Shown: piece by piece, positions 58,488 to 64,000 of the stretch
Numbering within the stretch: position 1 is the stretch's first letter
How the letters are laid out: each line of letters starts with the position of its first letter
Source: Ensifer adhaerens
GTDB taxonomy: Bacteria > Pseudomonadota > Alphaproteobacteria > Rhizobiales > Rhizobiaceae
Direction: 5' to 3'
Assembly: GCF_020035535.1 (NCBI RefSeq)
Contig: NZ_CP083349.1
Location: 1,984,001-2,048,000 of the forward strand
DNA length: 64,000 bases
Translations under genes and position numbers: made by a program
The notes under the pieces: generated by a model
Database searches by the model: none
What the model was told of the DNA's origin: nothing
Seen by the model: only the letters and a program-made list of their open reading frames with translations

Positions 58488-59441
58488 TTACAGGCCCTGC
58501 CCGTGAAATGCCTTCGAAAGCCGGGCGATGGCGTCGATGTTGCGCGGTCCGGGCGTCGCCTCGACATAATCGAGCACGACGAAGCGGTCGTTCTTCACCG
58601 CATCGACATTGGCGAAGGCCGGGTTGCTCTTCATGAAAGCGATCTTGTCCTCGGCTTTCACCTCGCCGTAGTTGACGATCATCACCACCTCCGGGTTCCG
58701 CTCGATCACCGGCTCCCAGGAGACTTCCACCCAGCTCTTGTCGACATCGTCCATGATGTTGGCGCCGCCGGCAGCCTCGATCATCGCGGTCGGAATGCCG
58801 AAGCGACCCGACGTGAAGGGCTTCTCCTCGCCGGAATCATAGACGAAGACGCGGGTCGGCTTGGCGTTGCCGACATTGGCCTTGGTGATCTCGGCGAGCT
58901 GGCTGCGATAACCCGCGACCAGCGCTTCGGCCCGATCCTCGACGCCGAAAATGCGGCCGAGATTGAGGAGATCGACGAACATGTCGTCCATCGAGGGCTT
59001 CTCCCTGGCCATGACGTGGATGCAGGATTCGGTGAGTTCGTAGACGCCGATCTTGAAGGGCGCCAATGTCTCGGGCGTCACTTCGCCACCGACCTTCATG
59101 CCGTAGTTCCAGCCGGCGAAGAAGAAATCGGCGTCGGCATTGAGGAGCACTTCCTTGGTCGGATATTTCTCCGCAAGCTCCGGCAGTTCCTTCACACCTT
59201 CGCGCAGTTTTTCATCGAGCGTCTTCCAGCCGGAAACGCCGGTATAGCCGACCATGTGGTCCTGCAGTTTCAGCGCCAGCATCATCTCCACCAGGTTGAC
59301 GTCGTTGGCGATCGCCCGTTTCGGCGCGGCATCGAAGGTCACCTCGCGGTTGCAGCTCTTGACGGTCACCGGATAGGCGAGCGCCGGCGTGGCGGCGGCA
59401 ATGAGAAACAGCAAGGTAGAGGAGGCAATATTGATCTTCAT
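58488..59441 (-). CDS. BtuF/FepB-type ABC transporter substrate-binding protein
   Basis: A 317-residue periplasmic protein: signal peptide to about residue 22, 'VTFDAAPKRAIANDVNLVEMMLAL' (in part), and helical-backbone fold of class III binding proteins. Its ATG overlaps the ATPase stop by 4 bp. It carries cobalamin-like or metal-chelate cargo by context only. Confidence 0.88.
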   Translation of the reverse strand: MKINIASSTLLFLIAAATPALAYPVTVKSCNREVTFDAAPKRAIANDVNLVEMMLALKLQDHMVGYTGVSGWKTLDEKLREGVKELPELAEKYPTKEVLLNADADFFFAGWNYGMKVGGEVTPETLAPFKIGVYELTESCIHVMAREKPSMDDMFVDLLNLGRIFGVEDRAEALVAGYRSQLAEITKANVGNAKPTRVFVYDSGEEKPFTSGRFGIPTAMIEAAGGANIMDDVDKSWVEVSWEPVIERNPEVVMIVNYGEVKAEDKIAFMKSNPAFANVDAVKNDRFVVLDYVEATPGPRNIDAIARLSKAFHGQGL

Positions 59442-60244
59442 GAAATGGATCCCTGTCGAGGAAGTGAAAAGGAGAAACGGGCGCTGCCGGCAACGGCGGT
59501 GCCGTGGGCGGTGGCAGTGACGCCGAAGGCGGTGGAAAGCGCGCGCGGGTTCAGCACCGCATCGGGAGTTCCGAAGGCCGTCAGCCGCCCCGCGGTCACG
59601 ATTGCGACGTCGGTCGCGAATTCGGCGGCGAGATTGATGTCGTGCAGCGTCGAAACGATCGTCAGCTTCAGCGTCTGCAAGAGCTCGAGGATTTCGAGCT
59701 GGTGACGGATGTCGAGATGGTTGGTCGGCTCGTCGAGGATGATGATGCGCGGCTCCTGGGCGAGTGCCCGGGCAATCAGCACCCGCTGCTTTTCGCCGCC
59801 CGAAAGTGTGGCGAACTGGCGGCCGGCGAGGTGGGAAAGATCGAGATGAGAGAGCGCATGCTGCACGCGCTCGCGGTCCGTCTCCGTCCAGCCGTTGAGC
59901 CCCTCTCGCCGCGGGATGCGTCCCATCATCACGACGTCACGCACGCTGAAGGGAAAGTCGCCGGGCATTTCCTGCAGCACGACGGCAATCGTCTTCGCCG
60001 CCTCGCGCGCCGAGATCGACCAGAGGTCGACGCCGTCGATCTCGATTCGGCCGGCATTCGGCTGCACCGCCCGGTAGAGGCAGCGCAGAAGCGAGGTCTT
60101 GCCGGCGCCGTTCGGCCCGAGGATCGCAAGGCGGCTGCCCGCTTCGATCGAGAAATCCATGTCTTCGACCAGGGTCAGCCCCGCACGGGGCCCCCAGCAA
60201 AGGCCTTCCACCTTGAGGGCAGCTCCCGTCGCTGAACAGGTCAT
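59438..60244 (-). CDS. FecE/BtuD-type ABC transporter ATP-binding protein
   Basis: A 268-residue ATPase: Walker A 'GPNGAGKTS', signature 'LSGGEKQR', Walker B 'IIILDEPTNHLD' and 'STLHDINLA'. First of the three transporter genes, 76 bp after the DUF1636 gene, same strand. The ATG at 60244 is the natural start of the domain. Confidence 0.9.
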   Translation of the reverse strand: MTCSATGAALKVEGLCWGPRAGLTLVEDMDFSIEAGSRLAILGPNGAGKTSLLRCLYRAVQPNAGRIEIDGVDLWSISAREAAKTIAVVLQEMPGDFPFSVRDVVMMGRIPRREGLNGWTETDRERVQHALSHLDLSHLAGRQFATLSGGEKQRVLIARALAQEPRIIILDEPTNHLDIRHQLEILELLQTLKLTIVSTLHDINLAAEFATDVAIVTAGRLTAFGTPDAVLNPRALSTAFGVTATAHGTAVAGSARFSFSLPRQGSIS

Positions 60245-60320
60245 GACCGCGTCCCTCCCCGCGCCGCGGCGCATTTCTGCCCGCGCACCAGAGGTCGCCG
60301 CCACCCTTTGCGTGTTGCGC

Positions 60321-60734
60321 TCATTGGAACCGTCCTCCAATGTCTTCGGAGACGAGCACTGCCGCCGGAATGCGAGCGAGCGTCTTTGTCTTGAGGCCGC
60401 GCGGACGCTCGGCGGCACGCGTCATGCCGTCGCCACGTTCGGCATAGGTGGCGGCGAAGCGGACGAGGTCGTCGATATCCTCTTCCGGCGAGATATCACC
60501 GAAGAGATAGGTCGCCTTGCCCGTCGCCTGGAAGGCGATGGTGCAGGGTCGCGTGCAAGCCGCCATGCAGACGGTGCCGGCGATCGAGAAATCACGATCG
60601 AGCGGCTCGCCGAGCGCGGCGATGCTGCGGTTGAGACGCTTTATCAGCTCGGCGCCCGGCACGCAGGGACCGCCGGTAAAACGGCAATCGGTGCAAACCG
60701 TTATCTTGTGCTGTCGGGAATTCGGCTCAGCCAT
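60321..60734 (-). CDS. DUF1636 metal-binding protein
   Basis: A 137-residue protein with 'VCTDCRFTGGPCVPG' and 'GTVCMAACTRPCTIAFQ', Cys-rich as in DUF1636 (small 2Fe-2S or metal-binding, thioredoxin-like). These are found with B12 riboswitches. It is the first gene after the riboswitch (about 120 nt). A role in cobalt or corrinoid handling is inference. Confidence 0.85.
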   Translation of the reverse strand: MAEPNSRQHKITVCTDCRFTGGPCVPGAELIKRLNRSIAALGEPLDRDFSIAGTVCMAACTRPCTIAFQATGKATYLFGDISPEEDIDDLVRFAATYAERGDGMTRAAERPRGLKTKTLARIPAAVLVSEDIGGRFQ

Positions 60735-60852
60735 TTTCTCTCTCCGCCGGAGTGACGGCAGGAGATGGCGAAGCGGCAGGATGACGGATGACCGTCGCGC
60801 GAAAGCCAGTTCTTTTCCATCGGAACACCCCGTCCGTTGTGGTTGATCGGTT

Positions 60853-61005
60853 CGATGGCAGGTCTCCTGGCTCGCGGGTCGCGGCGCATCCACGTCTTCC
60901 CGGTCTTTGACCAGTGACATGGTGTGAATGCGCTTTCCGCTCACAGTTGCGGGGGCAGCCACGGTTTCGGCCCCATTTGGGTCGTCCGTTCCGTGTTCCC
61001 TTTTC
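60853..61005 (-). ncRNA. Cobalamin riboswitch
   Basis: On the minus strand the B12 box AGCCAGGAGACCTGCC (60872-60857) and the conserved GGCTGCCCCCGCAACTGTGA (60960-60941) are both present in the right order, with GGGAA near 60999. The element lies before the DUF1636-ABC operon and should reduce its expression when adenosylcobalamin is plentiful. Confidence 0.93.
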
Positions 61006-61138
61006 AGCCGCTTCCGCATTTCCGCGGACGCAGCACCATCACGCTCTTCCTCGCATGAATCGGCCGATGAAACAACTGCTAGGGGCATGCGCTACGGACC
61101 TATCAACATGCGGCGTTTCGTCATGCAGGATTTGTTAT

Positions 61139-61166
61139 GAGATAACATAACGTATTGCAATGTCAA
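61139..61166 (-). promoter_or_regulatory. Promoter of the riboswitch operon
   Basis: Minus strand TTGACA (61166-61161), 16-bp spacer, TATCTC (61144-61139). The transcript would have a leader of about 400 nt to the first start codon. Confidence 0.5.
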
Positions 61167-61507
61167 AGTTGAGTAGCCGGCGAAATTTGCCGCGGCGGCG
61201 CTGCCCGGCGCCCCCCGATCCGCCCTGCGCACGCCGATCGGCCGACCACCCGGCCCGATGCTTTCCGACTGGTGCCGCCGCGCCCACAAAAAGCGCCAGC
61301 GCCATGCGCAAATGCCGGCAATCTTAACGTACGTTACGCTCACGTAACCCCATGTCTGTTGAGAAAATCATCGGTCGAAGCGACAATCGGCAAAGCTAAG
61401 ATTGGGCATCGGTAACGCACCAATAAACTCAACTTGGCCGCGCAGTACAGAAATGGCGCAATCCCGAAATGAAGTGATGGCAACTCAACTTTCTGAAGGG
61501 AAAAGTA
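61167..61507. other. Intergenic region upstream of aspT
   Basis: No gene seen. TAACGTACGTTA (61325-61336) is a perfect 12-bp palindrome, followed by a further partial repeat CACGTAA, and is a candidate operator for aspT. AGGGA precedes the GTG start. Confidence 0.4.
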
Positions 61508-63196
61508 GTGAATCCCATCGATTTCTTCGTCGACACACTTCGGACATACCCGCCCGTGGCCGTCTTCCTGGCACTCGGCATCGGCTTCCTGATCGGGCCG
61601 ATCAAGGTCGCGGGATTCAATCTCGGAAACGTCACCGCAACGCTTCTTGCCGGTGTTCTCATCGGGCAGCTGGGCATCCAGGTTTCCGGTGACCTGAAAT
61701 CCACCCTGTTCCTGATCTTCCTCTTCGCCGTCGGCTACGGCGTCGGACCCCAGTTCGTGCGCGGCCTCAGCACCGACGGACCAAAGCAGATCGCCTTCGC
61801 GCTGTCTGTCCTGGTGCTGTGCCTCATCGTTCCCTATCTCTGCGCGCTGATCGCCGGGCTTCCGCTCGGCTATGGCGCCGGCATGTATGCGGGATCGCAG
61901 ACGATCTCGGCTGCAATCGGCGTCGCGACGGATCAGATCAACTCCCTCGGGCTGCCGGCCGAGCAGGCCAAGGCCTTTGCCGACCAGATCCCGATCGCCT
62001 ATGCGGTGACCTATATCTGGGGCACGATCGGCTCGGCCATCATCCTCGCCCAGCTTGGGCCAAAGCTTCTCGGTATCGACCTTCCGGCGGCGTGCCGGGA
62101 ATATGAGGCCAAGCTTGGCGGCGGCACCGAGAGCAGCGAACCCGGCATCACCCGCGCCTATCACGATTTCGGCCTTCGCGCCTACCGCGTCGATCAGGCA
62201 AGCGGGCTGACCGGCAAGCCGGTCAAGGACATTCTTCCCGGCATCCGTGTCTTTGTCGAACGTCTGCGTCGCGGCGACCAGATCATCGAAGCCGACGGCA
62301 ACACCGTGCTGCAGCCAGGTGACGTCGTTGCCTTTTCGGGCCGGCGTGCCGTGCTCGTCGAAAACCTCGACAGCAAGCTCATCGAGGTCGAGGACAAGGA
62401 ACTCTTGAACGCGGAAGCCGAAGTGGTCGACGTCTACGTCACCAGCAAGGCGCTTGCCGGCAAGACGCTCGCCGATGTCAGCACGATGGATTGGGCGCGC
62501 GGCGTCTATGCCCGCAAGATCATCCGCTCGCTGGTCGAGATTCCGGTGCTGCCCGGCACCACCGTCGAGCGCGGCGACATCGTCACCATCGGCGGCGCCA
62601 AGAGACACGTCGAAGCGGCGATCAAGGCGCTAGGCTTTGCCGACAGGCCCGTCGAGACGACCGACATTGCCTTCCTTGGCTGGGGTCTCTTCGTCGGCGC
62701 AATGATCGGAGCGCTCACGATTACGATCGGCGGCATCCCGATCGGCCTTTCCACCTCCGGCGGCGCGCTTCTCGCAGGCCTTGTGCTCGGCTGGCTGCGC
62801 ACCACCTACCCCGCCTTCGGCCGAATCCCCTCGCCGGCGCTGTGGCTGATGAACACGCTCGGCCTCAACATCTTCATCGCCGTCGTCGGGATCGGCGCCG
62901 GCCCGGGCTTTGTCGCGGGCCTGCAGGAGGTCGGCATTTCGCTGTTCATCTGGGGCGTGGTCGCCACGTCGATCCCGATGATCGCCTCGGTGCTCCTCGG
63001 CCACTATGTCTTCAAGTTCCATCCGGCGATCCTGTTTGGCGCCTGCGCCGGCGTCAGAACGACGACGGCAGCGCTCGGCATGATCCAGGAGGCGGCCAAG
63101 AGCAAGGTGCCGGCGCTCGGCTACGGCATGCCCTACGCCATCGGAAACACGCTGCTGACCATCTTCGGCCTCGTCATCGTCATCATGCTCGCCTGA
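61508..63196 (+). CDS. aspT: Aspartate:alanine antiporter
   Basis: A 562-residue carrier of the AAEx family: two clusters of membrane spans ('FLALGIGFLIGPIKVAGFNLG', 'LFAVGYGVGPQFVRGL') with two TrkA-C-like cytoplasmic domains in the middle (about residues 205-375). It exchanges aspartate for alanine. Starts with GTG. The aspartate 4-decarboxylase gene follows 58 bp later; together they could make a proton-motive decarboxylation cycle. Confidence 0.92.
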   Translation: MNPIDFFVDTLRTYPPVAVFLALGIGFLIGPIKVAGFNLGNVTATLLAGVLIGQLGIQVSGDLKSTLFLIFLFAVGYGVGPQFVRGLSTDGPKQIAFALSVLVLCLIVPYLCALIAGLPLGYGAGMYAGSQTISAAIGVATDQINSLGLPAEQAKAFADQIPIAYAVTYIWGTIGSAIILAQLGPKLLGIDLPAACREYEAKLGGGTESSEPGITRAYHDFGLRAYRVDQASGLTGKPVKDILPGIRVFVERLRRGDQIIEADGNTVLQPGDVVAFSGRRAVLVENLDSKLIEVEDKELLNAEAEVVDVYVTSKALAGKTLADVSTMDWARGVYARKIIRSLVEIPVLPGTTVERGDIVTIGGAKRHVEAAIKALGFADRPVETTDIAFLGWGLFVGAMIGALTITIGGIPIGLSTSGGALLAGLVLGWLRTTYPAFGRIPSPALWLMNTLGLNIFIAVVGIGAGPGFVAGLQEVGISLFIWGVVATSIPMIASVLLGHYVFKFHPAILFGACAGVRTTTAALGMIQEAAKSKVPALGYGMPYAIGNTLLTIFGLVIVIMLA

Positions 63197-63254
63197 GGCG
63201 AGCGGGCGAAGCAGACCATCGTTCAAAATGCATAGATCACAGGGAGTGTGGACC

Positions 63255-64000
63255 ATGTTGGACAGAAATTTCTACGATAGCCTTTCCGATCTCAGCCCGT
63301 TCGAAATCAAGGACGAACTGATCAAGCTCGCCAAGTCGAGCTCACAGAAATCCGCCAAGGCTTTCCTCAATGCCGGCCGCGGCAACCCGAACTGGACGGC
63401 GACACGCGCTCGCGAAGCCTTCTTCCTGCTCGGCCAGTTTGCGCTGACGGAAGCCAAGCGCGCCTATTACGACCCGAAGGCGGGTGTGGCCGGCATGCCG
63501 CCGAAGGACGGCGCCCACGCGCGGTTTGAGAAGTGGACGAAGAAGCAACTGCAGAGCACGGCCGACTGGGATGAAGAGGATGAGGGTATTCCGCCGGCAA
63601 AGACGCTTTCCGACGCCGTCAACTACGCCATCACCACCTTCCGCTTCGATGCGGACGCCTTCGTGCACGAGCTCACGGACTCGATCATCGGCGACAACTA
63701 TCCGGTTCCCGATCGGGCGCTGCACCACAACGAGATCATCACCCACGAATACCTGATGTGGGCAATGTGCGCCGGCCACCGACCGAAGGCAAAGTTCGAC
63801 CTTTACCCGGTCGAAGGCGGCACCGCCGCCATGTGCTACATCTTCAAGGCACTGAAGAACGCCCGCCTGCTTAACGCCGGCGACACGATCGCGCTCGGAA
63901 CGCCGATCTTCACGCCCTATCTCGAAATGCCGGAACTGGAGGACTACGATCTCAAGACCATCAATGTCAGCGCCGAGCAGGAGGACCGCTTCCAGTTCAC
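63255..64000 (+). CDS. aspD: Aspartate 4-decarboxylase / aminotransferase, truncated by window end
   Basis: The first 248 residues of a PLP enzyme of the AspD family ('MLDRNFYDSLSDLSPFEIKD', 'FLNAGRGNPNW', 'YPVEGGTAAMCYIFKAL'). It converts aspartate to alanine and CO2 and has transaminase activity. It lies behind aspT in the same operon. AGGGAG precedes the ATG. The rest is outside the window. Confidence 0.92.
   Translation, partial: MLDRNFYDSLSDLSPFEIKDELIKLAKSSSQKSAKAFLNAGRGNPNWTATRAREAFFLLGQFALTEAKRAYYDPKAGVAGMPPKDGAHARFEKWTKKQLQSTADWDEEDEGIPPAKTLSDAVNYAITTFRFDADAFVHELTDSIIGDNYPVPDRALHHNEIITHEYLMWAMCAGHRPKAKFDLYPVEGGTAAMCYIFKALKNARLLNAGDTIALGTPIFTPYLEMPELEDYDLKTINVSAEQEDRFQF

Noticed and set aside
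1..64000. tRNA or rRNA genes, CRISPR arrays, insertion sequences, prophage or integrase
   Set aside because: None could be recognised by reading; short direct repeats present are too few or irregular for CRISPR.

Overview
The window reads as chromosomal DNA of a high-GC alphaproteobacterium of the Rhizobiales, most likely Ensifer/Sinorhizobium or a close relative. The grounds are the codon bias, a BA14K protein, two DUF1127-type proteins, a channel closely resembling MloK1 of Mesorhizobium, a RIME-like intergenic palindromic mosaic, and a bmt/MttB-family/corrinoid neighbourhood of rhizobial type. No tRNA, rRNA, insertion sequence, prophage or CRISPR array was seen. Genus placement is inference from gene content, not from a marker gene.

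Layout. 0-7 kb: end of a polysaccharide polymerase, betaine-homocysteine methyltransferase (bmt), an acyltransferase, and a YheO-type regulator with an aminotransferase. 7-12 kb: a RIME-like repeat, a VWA-domain protein coupled to an ECF sigma factor, and several small envelope proteins. 12-26 kb: a corrinoid-dependent methyltransferase system in three blocks. These are MttB-like methyltransferase plus ferredoxin (minus strand), a divergent corrinoid protein and DUF1638 protein, and then a small DUF protein, a MTHFR C-terminal-type Fe-S protein, a MetF-like reductase, a pterin methyltransferase and a RACo-type activating ferredoxin. A dmeF-dmeR cobalt/nickel efflux pair and a formyltransferase lie among them. 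26-29 kb: two paralogous small secreted proteins with a shared promoter palindrome, BA14K, an SRPBCC protein and a probable small RNA gene. 29-35 kb: a polar amino-acid ABC transporter operon with an M20 amidohydrolase and a divergent GntR regulator.

35-42 kb: VIT-family transporter, LysR regulator divergent from DUF1127-like genes, a GlxA/GbdR-type regulator, PAP2 and small enzymes. 42-50.5 kb: a nucleotide-signalling cluster of a double-REC GGDEF protein, a double-REC regulator, a cyclic-nucleotide-gated K+ channel and two convergent class III cyclases. 50.5-57.4 kb: metallo-hydrolase, secreted caspase-like protein, large MscS-type channel and DUF924. 57.4-61.2 kb: a cobalamin-riboswitch-controlled operon of a DUF1636 protein and a BtuFCD/FecCD-type ABC transporter. 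61.5-64 kb: aspT and the start of an aspartate 4-decarboxylase, cut by the window end.

Working model: methyl groups from a quaternary amine (the substrate cannot be read from the sequence) pass from the MttB-like enzyme to the corrinoid protein, then to tetrahydrofolate, and are oxidised by the MetF/MTHFR_C pair. The RACo-type protein would rescue oxidised cobalamin. Bmt offers a parallel corrinoid-independent route for glycine betaine. The B12-riboswitch transporter could supply the cofactor. Two repeated operator-like motifs (CATATnCGACGTC and a tandem CTTC...GAAG palindrome) sit before separate blocks of this system and suggest dedicated regulation.
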